A DNA stretch of 64,000 nucleotides from the NCBI RefSeq assembly GCF_019352175.1, contig NZ_JACBYI010000011.1:109675-173674 (forward strand), given 5' to 3'. Under the pieces are notes generated by a model. It did not search any database. It was not told where the DNA came from and worked only from the letters and a program-made list of their open reading frames with translations. This DNA comes from Paenibacillus sp. S150 (GTDB lineage Bacteria > Bacillota > Bacilli > Paenibacillales > Paenibacillaceae). How positions within the stretch are numbered: the first letter of the stretch is position 1; every line of letters begins with the position of its first letter. Both the position numbers and the translations under genes were made by a program. Positions 35,372 to 44,575 of this stretch are shown in pieces.

Positions 35372-36214
35372 TTACTTTACTAATGCAGGCTGAGGCTGGC
35401 AGCTTGGACAATAATGCGTGCCTCTGCCCCCCACCACACTCTTTTCGATCAAGGTGCCGCAGCTGGCGCAGGGCTGGTCCTTGCGCCCGTAAATAAGCAG
35501 CTGATGCTGGTAGCTCCCGCTCTCCCCCTGGCCGTTGACATATGATTTCACAGATGAACCCCCGGCGTTCACAGCCTCTGTCAAAGTAGCCACAATAGCA
35601 TGATGCAGCAGATCCAGCTGGCTGTCCGTAAGCGCCTTGGCGCCCGTCTCGGGATGAATGCCGGCACGGTGCAGCGCCTCATCTACATAAATATTGCCGA
35701 TGCCGACCACATATTCCTGATTGAGCAGCAGCGGCTTGATTCTGGTGCTTTTGCCCGAGATAATTTCCCTGAACCGTTCCGGTGTAAAAGAAGGCCCGAG
35801 CGGCTCCTCGCCCAGCTTCTTCAGCGGCGGAAGCAGCAGGTCCTCACCAGGCTGGAACAGATGCATAGTGCCGAACTGGCGCACATCCGTATACCGCAGC
35901 TCCTTCCCGTCGGTAAAATGAAAAATGACATGGGTATGCTTGTCCAGCGGCTCCTCGCCCTGATAAAGTCCATAGCGGCCCTCCATCCGCAAATGGGATA
36001 CCATAACCAGGCCGTCCAGCACAAACCGCAGGAACTTGCCCCTCCGCTCCACTTGCACCACTGTATGGCCTGCCAGCATGCCGGCAAAAGCCTGAATATC
36101 GTCCGGGCGCTGAATGATCCGCGGCAGCCGGACGGTGACGTTCTCTATCTGCTTGCCTGTAATTAAGGCATTAAGTGTTCTTTTGACTGTTTCTACTTCC
36201 GGCAATTCCGGCAT
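35372..36214 (-). CDS. mutM: Formamidopyrimidine-DNA glycosylase
   Basis: A 280-aa bifunctional base-excision repair enzyme removing 8-oxoguanine and FapyG. N-terminal MPELPEVETV (Pro catalytic nucleophile, Glu3), the central H2TH domain with QEYVVGIGNIYVDEAL, and a C-terminal zinc finger CASCGTLIEKSVVGGRGTHYC-type with four cysteines. It is downstream of polA in the same direction with a 51-bp gap, a classic Bacillales repair pair. Confidence 0.97.
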   Translation of the reverse strand: MPELPEVETVKRTLNALITGKQIENVTVRLPRIIQRPDDIQAFAGMLAGHTVVQVERRGKFLRFVLDGLVMVSHLRMEGRYGLYQGEEPLDKHTHVIFHFTDGKELRYTDVRQFGTMHLFQPGEDLLLPPLKKLGEEPLGPSFTPERFREIISGKSTRIKPLLLNQEYVVGIGNIYVDEALHRAGIHPETGAKALTDSQLDLLHHAIVATLTEAVNAGGSSVKSYVNGQGESGSYQHQLLIYGRKDQPCASCGTLIEKSVVGGRGTHYCPSCQPQPALVK

Positions 36215-36265
36215 TATGGCTCACCTCCACTCCATTATACCGGATATCCGGTCCTTACGGGGAGC

Positions 36266-38935
36266 CTATTTCGCTTCATACCAGTTGCTTCCATAACTTA
36301 CCTCTGCCTTCAGCGGCACGGAGAGCTTCAGCGCACCTGCCATAACCTTTGGCAGCAGCTCCTTCATCAGCTCCAGCTCATCCTCAGGCACCTCGAACAC
36401 CAGTTCATCGTGCACCTGCAGCAGCATGCGGCTCTTCAGCCCGCGCTCATACAATGCCTTGTCCATTTCAACCATCGCCAGCTTGATAATATCCGCCGCC
36501 GTCCCCTGAATCGGAGTATTCATCGCAGTCCGCTCGGCAAAGGAGCGCAGATTGAAGTTCTTCGCATTGATCTCCGGCAAATAGCGTCTGCGTTCCAGCA
36601 GCGTGGTGACATAGCCCTGTTTGCGCGCATCCTTGACGATATCATCCATGTAGCGGCGCACACCCTTGAACACTTCAAAATACTGTTCAATGAACCGCGC
36701 AGCCTCCTTGCGGGAAATATTCAGATTCTGCGACAGGCCGTAATCACTGATGCCGTACACAATCCCGAAATTGACCGCTTTGGCAGAACGCCTCATGTTG
36801 CTGTCCACCTGATCGGCGGCAACACCGAACACATCCATCGCTGTCTTCGTGTGAATGTCCATATCCTCCAGAAAAGCTTCCTTCATCCGCTCATCGCCGG
36901 AAATATGCGCCAGCACCCGCAGCTCAATCTGCGAGTAATCCGCTGCCAGAATCGACCAGCCCGGCTCGGACGGTACGAATACCTTGCGGATTTTGCGGCC
37001 TTCCTCGAGCCGGATCGGAATGTTCTGCAAATTCGGAAACTGGCTGCTGAGGCGTCCGGTTGCCGCGATGGTCTGGCGGTAGAAGGTGTGTACCTTGCCG
37101 GTCTCAGGGGAAATTTCCTTAAGCAGACCTTCCACGTAGGTGGATTGAAGCTTGGCGATGGTGCGGTACTGCAGAATCAGACGTACTGCCGCATGATACG
37201 GGGCCAGCTTCTCCAGCACCTCGGCATCGGTGGAATATCCCGTCTTCGTCTTTTTGACTACAGGCAGCCCCAGCTTCACGAACAGGATCTCCCCCAGCTG
37301 CTTCGGAGAGTTGAGGTTGAACTCCGTTCCGCAGATCATATAGATTTCCGATACCAGCCTGGAAATCTGCGCTTCAAATTCCTTGCCGAGGTCGATCAGA
37401 TCCTCTCTGTTGACGGCAATTCCCTGCTTCTCCATATCGGCCAGAATGCGCGACAGCGGCATCTCCAGGTCGACAAACAAACCGGTCATCGCGGTGTCCG
37501 TCAATTCCTGCTGCTGCTTCTGCACGATGCCGAGTACGGTGGCGCTTTTGCGGGCGACATGATTGCCCAGGGTTTCAAGCTCCGGTATTGTATATTTGGC
37601 GCCTTTGCCGAACACCTCTTCATCCGGAGACAGGCGGGGCAGACCGTATTTGGCGGTAAGGTCGTTCAGGTTCTGGTTCGCCTCCGTCGGGTCCAGCAAA
37701 TAGGCGGCCAGTTGAACATCATTGGCGGCTCCGGCAAAAGCGATTCCCTGCCAGTGCAGCGCCAGGTCCGCGCGGTGCAGATCATAGCCGCTCTTCGGCG
37801 CCTGCTCGTCCCCCAGCCAATCCCGCAGCTTCGCCGCAGCAGGACTCTTCAGCAGTCCAAACGGTACGAAATAATGCCGCTCCGGGGAGGACAGGCCAAT
37901 GCCGATCACCTCGGCACGATGCGGGTTCTCGCCGCTTGACTCCACATGCAGCGCGGAAATGCCCGGCAAGGCGGCTATAAGGTCCGGCATCTCCGCTTCA
38001 CCTACAATGGTGATGTCGAGCACCGCGGCCTCCGCAGCTTCAGGTCCATCCCCCCCGCCGGCGGCAGGTGCATAAGCGCTCAGCGACAGCCGCTCCAGCA
38101 GGGATTTGAATTCCAGCTTGGCCAGCGCCGGGCCGGCGGTATCGCCTTTGATTCCGGTGAACACCATATCCTCCCAGGCATGCTCCAGCGGAACCTCGCG
38201 GTAGATCGTCGCCAATCTTTTGCTCATGACGGCGCTGTCCGCATGCTCCTCCAGCTTCTCCTTCATCTTGCCCTTCAGCTCATCCGTTCCGGCCAGCACT
38301 CCCTCCACGGACCCGAACTGCTGCAGCAGCTTCAGCGCCGTCTTCTCACCCACGCCCGGAACTCCGGGGATATTATCACTGGCATCGCCCATCAGGCCTT
38401 TTAGGTCGATGATCTGCTCCGGCGTCAGATCGTATTTATCGCGGATCTGCTGAGGCCCGTACAATTCCACCTCGGTAACCCCTTTGCGCACCAGAGCAAC
38501 GGTCGTATGCTCCGAAGCCAGCTGCAGCATATCCTTGTCCCCGGACACAATCATAACCTGCCGTCCGGCCTCATCGGCCTCACGGGAGATGCTGCCGATA
38601 ATATCGTCGGCTTCATAGCCTTCAATTTCGAACTGCGGCACACCCAGATTCCGCAGCAGCTCCTTCAGCATGGGGAACTGCTCGGACAGCTCCGGCGGTG
38701 TCTTTTGCCGGCCGCCCTTGTAGTCTTCATAGCCTTCATGCCGGAAGGTAATCCTCCCTGCATCAAAAGCAACAATCATATGGGTCGGCTTATGCTCTTC
38801 AATTAAGCGGAGCAGCATGGTTGTAAATCCGTACACCGCATTCGTCTGCTGCCCTGCGGTATTCGTCAGCGGCGGCATTGCGAAGAATGCGCGGTAAATA
38901 ATGTTATTGCCATCTATAAGAATCAACTTGTCCAC
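36266..38935 (-). CDS. polA: DNA polymerase I
   Basis: 889 aa. The 5'-3' exonuclease domain covers 1-290 (LILIDGNNIIYRAFFAMPP, GVPGVGEKTALKLL). The middle 300-480 is the 3'-5' exonuclease fold but without the DxE catalytic signature (ALHVESSGENPHRAEVIGIG), so proofreading is presumably lost, as in other Bacillus pol I. The polymerase domain 480-889 has motif A ADYSQIELRVLAHIS, motif B AKAVNFGIVYG and motif C LQVHDELVFE. Functions in Okazaki fragment processing and repair synthesis. Confidence 0.98.
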   Translation of the reverse strand: MDKLILIDGNNIIYRAFFAMPPLTNTAGQQTNAVYGFTTMLLRLIEEHKPTHMIVAFDAGRITFRHEGYEDYKGGRQKTPPELSEQFPMLKELLRNLGVPQFEIEGYEADDIIGSISREADEAGRQVMIVSGDKDMLQLASEHTTVALVRKGVTEVELYGPQQIRDKYDLTPEQIIDLKGLMGDASDNIPGVPGVGEKTALKLLQQFGSVEGVLAGTDELKGKMKEKLEEHADSAVMSKRLATIYREVPLEHAWEDMVFTGIKGDTAGPALAKLEFKSLLERLSLSAYAPAAGGGDGPEAAEAAVLDITIVGEAEMPDLIAALPGISALHVESSGENPHRAEVIGIGLSSPERHYFVPFGLLKSPAAAKLRDWLGDEQAPKSGYDLHRADLALHWQGIAFAGAANDVQLAAYLLDPTEANQNLNDLTAKYGLPRLSPDEEVFGKGAKYTIPELETLGNHVARKSATVLGIVQKQQQELTDTAMTGLFVDLEMPLSRILADMEKQGIAVNREDLIDLGKEFEAQISRLVSEIYMICGTEFNLNSPKQLGEILFVKLGLPVVKKTKTGYSTDAEVLEKLAPYHAAVRLILQYRTIAKLQSTYVEGLLKEISPETGKVHTFYRQTIAATGRLSSQFPNLQNIPIRLEEGRKIRKVFVPSEPGWSILAADYSQIELRVLAHISGDERMKEAFLEDMDIHTKTAMDVFGVAADQVDSNMRRSAKAVNFGIVYGISDYGLSQNLNISRKEAARFIEQYFEVFKGVRRYMDDIVKDARKQGYVTTLLERRRYLPEINAKNFNLRSFAERTAMNTPIQGTAADIIKLAMVEMDKALYERGLKSRMLLQVHDELVFEVPEDELELMKELLPKVMAGALKLSVPLKAEVSYGSNWYEAK

Positions 38936-38995
38936 TTCAGCACCTCGCCTTTATCTTGCATACTCCTTACATTTTAACATATGCCCCGCATGAGA

Positions 38996-39110
38996 AGAAA
39001 CGGCTTCGCCGTCCTCTGAAAGAGGCGGCACCCGTTTCTCCAAAAGTAGAAGGATAATTGATAGCGTGAAACAGATAAATTCTTATATTTCAAGCAAAAA
39101 CGGCATTGCC
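38996..39110 (+). repeat. Dispersed hairpin-plus-tail element, copy 3
   Basis: GAAACGGCTTCGCCGTCCTC with a GAGGCGG/CCGTTTC return arm, then GAAGGATAATTGATAGCGTG, AAACAGATAAATTC, TTATATTTCAA and another CGGCATTGCCG hairpin. Lies between polA and phoU. The remaining gap up to 39265 shows nothing else. Confidence 0.6.
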
Positions 39111-39265
39111 GTTCTTATGAAGAATTGCAGGATTTCCCAATGAACTCCGTTTAAAACCGCAAGCAGCGTGTTGACATAAAAAAGCAAGCCTTCATTTAAG
39201 AAAGCCTGCGCTTTGTCGAACAAGTCAATATCTGCACTGCCTGTTAAGAAAAATCGTGCGGCCCG

Positions 39266-39925
39266 CTATTGGTTCAGATCCGGACGCTTGCCGGTCACTA
39301 AGTAGACGACACTCTCGCCAATGTTGGTGGCGTGATCGGCAATGCGCTCGATATAACGGCCGACCAGCGTGAGCAGCATCGACTGATTCAGAAATTCCGG
39401 TTTTTCGACCATGTACGCATACAGCTCATTGATCATGCTGCTGTAGAGCTGATCGACCTGATCGTCATCCTGGGCCATTTTGTAGGCCAGATCGGTATTC
39501 TCATCCAGATAGGACTGGATCGCTTCCGTGGTCATTCTTGTTACAATCTCCGCCATACGCGGAATATCCACTAGCGGCTTAATGAGCTGCTGACCCTGGA
39601 TACGCATTGTCACCTTGGCGACATCCAGCGCCAGATCGCCCATACGCTCCAGATCGCTTGATATTTTGAAAGCAACAATAATACGGCGCAGGTCCTTGGC
39701 CACCGGCTGCTGGGTGATAATGAGCCGCGAGCCGATTTCCATAATTCTGTCTTCCATGGCATTGAGCCGCAAATCCGCTTTGACGATTTCCTGTGCACGG
39801 ACGGTATCCAGTGTCTGCAGAGCAAGTACCGCACCTTCCAGTGCATCCGTCACATGCTCGGCCATCTGCTGCAGCAGGCTGCGGAGCTCTTCCAAATCCT
39901 TATCGAATTCTTTTCTGCGAATCAT
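39266..39925 (-). CDS. phoU: Phosphate-transport system regulator PhoU
   Basis: 219 aa, two three-helix bundles. The repeated PhoU motifs are ISSDLERMGDLALDVAKV and RYIERIADHATNIGE, each with metal-binding ExxxD-type residues. It couples Pst activity to Pho signalling and damps PhoR. AGGAGGATCG precedes the ATG. It follows pstB by 70 bp and shares its Pho-box promoter. Confidence 0.97.
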   Translation of the reverse strand: MIRRKEFDKDLEELRSLLQQMAEHVTDALEGAVLALQTLDTVRAQEIVKADLRLNAMEDRIMEIGSRLIITQQPVAKDLRRIIVAFKISSDLERMGDLALDVAKVTMRIQGQQLIKPLVDIPRMAEIVTRMTTEAIQSYLDENTDLAYKMAQDDDQVDQLYSSMINELYAYMVEKPEFLNQSMLLTLVGRYIERIADHATNIGESVVYLVTGKRPDLNQ

Positions 39926-39995
39926 GATAAAAGCGATCCTCCTCAAAAACTTATGGTCAGCTTGCTGTTGCCAGAACTGTGCCGCTCTCCAAGAA

Positions 39996-40751
39996 TCAGC
40001 CGAAGCGTCCTGATATATAATCTTCAGTGCGGGAGTCCTTGGGATTCGAGAACAGCAATTCCGTATCCGCCGCCTCCACAATCACACCGTTCAGGAAAAA
40101 TACAGTGCGGCCCGATACCCGTGCGGCCTGATGCATATTATGCGTGACCATGACAATCGTATACTTGTCCCGCAGCTCCTGCACCAGTTCCTCAATCTTG
40201 AGGGTGGAGACCGGGTCGAGCGCAGAGGTTGCCTCATCCATCAGCAGAATATCCGGCTGGACGGCAAGCGCTCTGGCAATACAAAGCCGCTGCTGCTGGC
40301 CGCCGGACAGGCTGAGTGCCGATTTCCTGAGGAAATCCTTGACTTCCTCCCACAGGGCGGACTGGCGCAGGCTTTGCTCTACCAGCACATCCAGCTCCGC
40401 TTTGCCGCGCACTCCATGCAGACGGGGGCCATAGGCCACGTTGTCATAGATCGATTTGGGAAACGGATTGGGCTGCTGGAACACCATGCCCACCTGCTTG
40501 CGCAGGCTTTCCACCTCAACCTCGTCGCTGTAAATGTTTTTGCCGCCAATGTTAACGGTTCCTTCAATTCGTGTGCCGGGAATCATGTCGTTCATTCGGT
40601 TAAGTGTGCGCAGCAAGGTGGATTTTCCGCAGCCGGATGGCCCGATAAAAGCGGTCACTTGCTTCTCGGGCACTTGCAGGTCCACGCTCTTCAGCGCCTG
40701 AAATGACTCATAGAAGAGATCAAGCTTCTCTATGTCAATGATGGATTTCAT
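39996..40751 (-). CDS. pstB: Phosphate ABC transporter ATP-binding protein
   Basis: 251 aa. Walker [13 protein letters not shown]-loop [16 protein letters not shown], signature [14 protein letters not shown], Walker [14 protein letters not shown] (where most family members have DEPTSALDP), H-loop VTHNMHQA. The start is at [15 protein letters not shown] lies 11 nt upstream. pstS, pstC and pstA are not adjacent, so the membrane part must be encoded elsewhere. Four Pho boxes precede the gene. Confidence 0.96.
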   Translation of the reverse strand: MKSIIDIEKLDLFYESFQALKSVDLQVPEKQVTAFIGPSGCGKSTLLRTLNRMNDMIPGTRIEGTVNIGGKNIYSDEVEVESLRKQVGMVFQQPNPFPKSIYDNVAYGPRLHGVRGKAELDVLVEQSLRQSALWEEVKDFLRKSALSLSGGQQQRLCIARALAVQPDILLMDEATSALDPVSTLKIEELVQELRDKYTIVMVTHNMHQAARVSGRTVFFLNGVIVEAADTELLFSNPKDSRTEDYISGRFG

Positions 40752-40788
40752 TAGTTTATGTGTCTCCTTCTCATCATCTTCGTACCCC

Positions 40789-40842
40789 ATGATAAGCTTT
40801 CAGTGTAAATGGAGTTGTAGAGAATTGTTAACGCAGTGTAAA
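40789..40842 (-). promoter_or_regulatory. Pho boxes and -10 of the pstB-phoU operon
   Basis: On the minus strand TTTACA, TTAACA, CTACAA and TTTACA start exactly 11 bp apart (plus-strand positions 40837, 40826, 40815, 40804), matching PhoP repeats TT(A/T/C)ACA with 5-bp spacers. TATCAT at 40794-40789 is a suitable -10 box 9 bp further on. Confidence 0.9.
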
Positions 40843-41028
40843 ATCAAATGTCAGGTTTTCCCCTTTGACAGCAAACCAGGGCTATACCGGCAACTCGTAC
40901 CCCGGTTCGCAATCCCTTTATGATTATCCTGGTGCTTATTGCCAAAAATCATACCAGTATTCTGTAAACTCAATGTCGAGTTAAGGTTACGGGAGCGTTA
41001 AAGACAGGTTTTGTCGCAAAATGTCAAG

Positions 41029-41510
41029 CAGAAACGGCTTCGCCGTCTTGGCCGGGCAGCGCAGCTGTTAGCATTTCAGGTGTAAGGCTGGCGCTGAAGC
41101 CAGGCGGGGAGCCAGGCGGAAAAGATCACTTCATATTCCCCCAGCCGCTTTTTCGCAAGGGCAGCGGGAAAAAGGCTCCCTAATCGATCCGTTTCTCTCC
41201 CCTGCAGAGGAATACGCCTACATTAAGATGGAACTTGAACCATTCATCCAAAGAGCAGCCATTTTAGTGGGAAAAAGGATAACTAATTCACCGCATTCGG
41301 AGACTGGATCATCCCTAGTGGGAAAAAGTACAACTAATTCGGCTGAAATCAGCCCTATAGGGTGAGCAGGCCTCCATGAAGTGTACAAAATCCCACTAAA
41401 GCCCGTTCAAGCCAGAATTCCAGCCCATTAATGTTACTTTTTACACTTCGCTTCAGTCCCGTATGAATCTCTTCCTTGCGTTCCATCAGCTTGTTCAGGA
41501 AATTCTTATA
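41029..41510 (+). repeat. Composite intergenic repeat, copy C
   Basis: Closest relative of copy B, without its insertion: CGGCTTCGCCG hairpin, GGGCAGCGCAGCTGTT, CAGCCGCTTTTTCGCAAG, then modules TAGTGGGAAAAAGG at 41265 and TAGTGGGAAAAAGTAC at 41316 (51 bp apart), then inverted modules ending near TTACTTTTTACACTTCGC. A GCCTC/GAGGC hairpin follows at 41518-41540. The stretch 40843-41028 shows nothing else. Confidence 0.7.
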
Positions 41511-41630
41511 TTTACAAAAAGCCTCACAATGCGGAGGCTTAAAAATGCAAACTGAAATAGCTGCACCGCCCTTGCGAAGAAGCTGGTATTTTTGCCAGAG
41601 TGAAATCTATAAATCTTGCTTGCGGACAAA

Positions 41631-41664
41631 AAGAACGCCGTCATTTTAAATGACCGGCGTTCTT
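41631..41664 (-). terminator. phoP terminator overlapping the stop codon
   Basis: Stem AAGAACGCCG/CGGCGTTCTT extended by TCATTT/AAATGA across a single bulged base; the phoP stop codon lies in the loop region. TTTTT follows on the minus strand. Confidence 0.88.
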
Positions 41665-42374
41665 TTTTTGTTCACTACAAGTTTGTAGCCTACACCGCGA
41701 ATTGAATCGATATGCACCGATTCCGGGTCCAGCTCCAGCTTTTTGCGCAGGGAGCTGACATGCACATCCACCGTACGCTGCCCGCCGATGTAGTCAAAGC
41801 CCCAGACAGCGTTCATCAGATCATCACGCGTAAGCACGACTCCAGGCTTGCGGGCCAGATACAGGAGGACCTCGAATTCCTTCGGACGCAGATTAATGCT
41901 CTGGCCGCCCAGCGATACCTCATACCGTTCGGGATAAATCTCCAGCTGTCCCAGGATAATGGTTGATGCAGATACCGCAGCTTCCGGCTGAACTTCCTCG
42001 GCCAGACCGGATATCCGCCGCAGCACTGCACTGACACGGGCAAGCAGCTCCGATACGCCAAAGGGCTTGGTGATGTAGTCATCAGCGCCGGACTTCAGGC
42101 CCCGGACCACATCCTCTTCGGCATTTTTGGCGGTCAGCACGATCACAGGCGTGCGGATGCCCTGACTTCGCAGCTTATCCAGAATATCAATTCCGTTCAT
42201 TCCAGGCAGCATCAGATCCAATACGATCAAGTCAAAAGGTTCTCTAGTCGCACGGTCGTATCCTGCCGTTCCATGATCCTCCACTGTGACCTCATAGCCT
42301 TCCTGCGTCAAATTATAAGACAGCAGCCGGGACAGTGTTGGTTCGTCTTCAATGACAAGCAATCGTTGTGCCAT
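41646..42374 (-). CDS. phoP: PhoP-type response regulator (OmpR family)
   Basis: 242 aa. The receiver domain has acidic residues EDEP, phosphoacceptor LIVLDLMLPG, and the switch Thr/Lys (VLTAKN, YITKPFG). The winged-helix output contains LRPKEFEVLLYLARKPGVVL and GQRTVDVHVSSLRKKLE with VRGVGYKL-like end (IRGVGYKLV). The start is the ATG 4 nt after GGGGGA. It activates or represses phosphate-starvation genes through TT(A/T/C)ACA repeats, of which several are visible in this window. The gene lies downstream of its kinase, the reverse of the Bacillus subtilis order. Confidence 0.93.
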   Translation of the reverse strand: MAQRLLVIEDEPTLSRLLSYNLTQEGYEVTVEDHGTAGYDRATREPFDLIVLDLMLPGMNGIDILDKLRSQGIRTPVIVLTAKNAEEDVVRGLKSGADDYITKPFGVSELLARVSAVLRRISGLAEEVQPEAAVSASTIILGQLEIYPERYEVSLGGQSINLRPKEFEVLLYLARKPGVVLTRDDLMNAVWGFDYIGGQRTVDVHVSSLRKKLELDPESVHIDSIRGVGYKLVVNKKRTPVI

Positions 42375-42441
42375 AGTTTCCCCCGTCTTCATATGTTTTC
42401 AATTTTACAAAACTGCAGGCAAGCCCATCATATCACCGTAA

Positions 42442-42458
42442 TGTTAACCCGGTGTAAA
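42442..42458 (-). promoter_or_regulatory. Pho box pair upstream of phoP
   Basis: Two 11-bp-spaced hexamers on the minus strand, TTTACA (42458-42453) and TTAACA (42447-42442), in the 191-bp gap between phoR and phoP. This suggests a separate autoregulated phoP promoter. Confidence 0.75.
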
Positions 42459-42565
42459 ATAACAAAGGTTTCATTATATTTCCGGCCGTTAAATTAATAG
42501 TAGCGCCTTGCTCCCCTGCTGGCAATCCGGCAGGGGCAAGCTGTTATCCGGTCCACACGGTCTGC

Positions 42566-44359
42566 TCAGTATGCTTCTTCCTGCAGAAGCGGAAGCTTCA
42601 AAATAAACGAGCTGCCGATTCCCAGATCGCTCTCTACCGAAATCGAGCCTTGATGCAGCTCTACCAGATGCTTGACAATCGACAGTCCCAGTCCGGTTCC
42701 GCCGGAGCTTCGGGATCTGGCCTTGTCCACCCTGTAGAAGCGTTCAAAGATCCGCGGCAGGTCCTTGCGCGGAATGCCCATGCCGGTATCCCGGACGGTA
42801 AAGACAACCGTCTCCGTACCGTCCTCCTTCTGGCCGGTCACAACATTTACATTCACACTTCCTCCATCATGGGTGTAATTAATCGCATTGGACAGCAGGT
42901 TCATGAAGATCTGGCGCAGCTTATCCTCATCCCCTTCTATGAACAGCTCTTCGGGTACCTCCGCGCGCAGGCTGATATTCTTCTTCTCCGCCACCTTGCT
43001 TAGCGTTTCCAGCACGGAATCGAAGAATTCAATCAGATGCACAGGCGAGCATTCGAGCTGCACGCGTTTGGATTCGATTTTGGACAGCTCCAGGATATCG
43101 CCGATCAGGCGGTTCAGCCGCTCATTCTCATCATAAATGATCTGGAGGAAGGAGCGTGCAGTCTTCTCATCCGTGACCCCGCCGCCAAGCAGCGTCTCGG
43201 CAAAGCCTTTTACTGCGGCAACCGGAGTCTTCAGCTCATGGGATACGTTCGCCACGAACTCGCTGCGCATTTTCTCCAGGCGGCGAATCTCCGTCACCTC
43301 CTGCAGCAGGAACAGCATCCCCCGGCAGGAGCCGTCCTGAATCATGGGCACGCCATCCAGACGCACAATCCGCTCGGCGGGATTATAAATGCTCCGCTCT
43401 TCATGGATAGGCTCATTGCGGGAGACTCCTTCCTCTATGAGACGCGTAAGCTCATAATGATGCTTCAGTTCCTTATAGGAATGGCCTGTCATCTCGCTGT
43501 TCTTCACATCCAGCAGCCGTTCCGAGGCCCGGTTCAGCAGCGCGATTTCTCCTTCTGCATTGATCATCACGATGCCGCCTGTCATATTGTCCAGCACGCT
43601 TTGCAGCAGATCCTCGTTGTCACGGATCGTCTTGAGCTGGGCCTGCAGGCTGTCCGCCATGGCATTGATCGCAGTTGCCAGCTGCCCGACCTCGTCTCTG
43701 CGGTTAATGGGAACCCTCGCATCATAGTCCAGGTCGGTAATCCGCCGGGCCACTCTTGTAATCTGCTCAAGCGGAGAGGTCATGCCGGAGGCAACCTTGT
43801 AGCTTACAAAGGCCGCTGCGATGAACAGCAGCAGCAGTCCTCCCGCCATGATCATCCAGGCCCGGTTAAGCCCCTCCGACACCGCATCCAGACCCATGGA
43901 AAGCCGGATATAGCCGTCAAAGCCCTGGTCTGAGGTGACCGCACCGGCGACGTACAGCATCTCGCGGTTAAGCGTATCACTGTAACGGATCGCACGGCCA
44001 ATTCCCTCTTTTGCTGCCAGCACTTCCTCCTCACGGGTGGAATGGTTATCCATCTCCAGCGGATCTTTCTCCGAATCTCCGATGACTTGGCCGTCCCTGG
44101 TAATAAAAGTAATCCGTGAATTGGTCAGCTTGGCGATTCGCTCAGCCTGCTCCGTATAATAGCTGACCGCATCCGGACTGCCTGTATCGATAAATTGAAA
44201 GGTGCCTGAGAGCAAATTTATTTCCCGGGACATGTTTTCTTCCAGCACGGAAATATGCGAATCCTTAAAAAGCTTGGCCATTGTTACACCGGCACCGAGC
44301 ATGGATATGCCGACCAAGGCCATCAATATTAACGTCAAACGAATGCGGAACGGTCTCAT
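42566..44359 (-). CDS. phoR: PhoR-type sensor histidine kinase
   Basis: 597 aa. N-terminal TM segment, an extracytoplasmic PAS-like domain (about 30-165), a second TM segment, HAMP linker (SYKVASGMTSPLEQITRVAR), a cytoplasmic PAS domain (VLDNMTGGIVMINAEGEIAL), HisKA with FVANVSHELKTPVAAVKGF (phospho-His about residue 373), and HATPase with LRQIFMNLLSNAINYT, DTGMGIP and GGTGLGLSIVKH. The start is placed at MRPFRIRL. It senses phosphate status with Pst/PhoU and phosphorylates PhoP. Weak Pho boxes (TTTACA, TTGATA 11 bp apart) precede it at 44443-44459. Confidence 0.92.
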   Translation of the reverse strand: MRPFRIRLTLILMALVGISMLGAGVTMAKLFKDSHISVLEENMSREINLLSGTFQFIDTGSPDAVSYYTEQAERIAKLTNSRITFITRDGQVIGDSEKDPLEMDNHSTREEEVLAAKEGIGRAIRYSDTLNREMLYVAGAVTSDQGFDGYIRLSMGLDAVSEGLNRAWMIMAGGLLLLFIAAAFVSYKVASGMTSPLEQITRVARRITDLDYDARVPINRRDEVGQLATAINAMADSLQAQLKTIRDNEDLLQSVLDNMTGGIVMINAEGEIALLNRASERLLDVKNSEMTGHSYKELKHHYELTRLIEEGVSRNEPIHEERSIYNPAERIVRLDGVPMIQDGSCRGMLFLLQEVTEIRRLEKMRSEFVANVSHELKTPVAAVKGFAETLLGGGVTDEKTARSFLQIIYDENERLNRLIGDILELSKIESKRVQLECSPVHLIEFFDSVLETLSKVAEKKNISLRAEVPEELFIEGDEDKLRQIFMNLLSNAINYTHDGGSVNVNVVTGQKEDGTETVVFTVRDTGMGIPRKDLPRIFERFYRVDKARSRSSGGTGLGLSIVKHLVELHQGSISVESDLGIGSSFILKLPLLQEEAY

Positions 44360-44575
44360 TAGAATATGTCCTCTTCCTTGTCGTAGTGTCCTTGAGAACA
44401 TCCTACCTTCATTTCCGGCAAAATGCCAGTTCCCCGAGCGATTATCAACGCAGTGTAAAATCAAGGGCTGAATGTACAGGAATCCTGCAAAAATGCTGGT
44501 ATTATGACATGACGCAACAAAATGATAAACTATGAGATGAAACCTATCCTTTTCCAATTCTTGTGAGGGCTGCCG

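Noticed and set aside
36410..37939. A 509-codon open frame opposite polA
   Set aside because: Antisense to a strongly conserved gene in GC-rich DNA; no SD and no recognisable domain. The same applies to long antisense frames opposite fumarase (50102-51613), icd (59354-60667), citZ (60744-61805) and the large lyase (19055-20188).
44443..44459. Pho box upstream of phoR
   Set aside because: One good hexamer (TTTACA) and one poor one (TTGATA) at 11 bp; too weak to list as a feature on its own.
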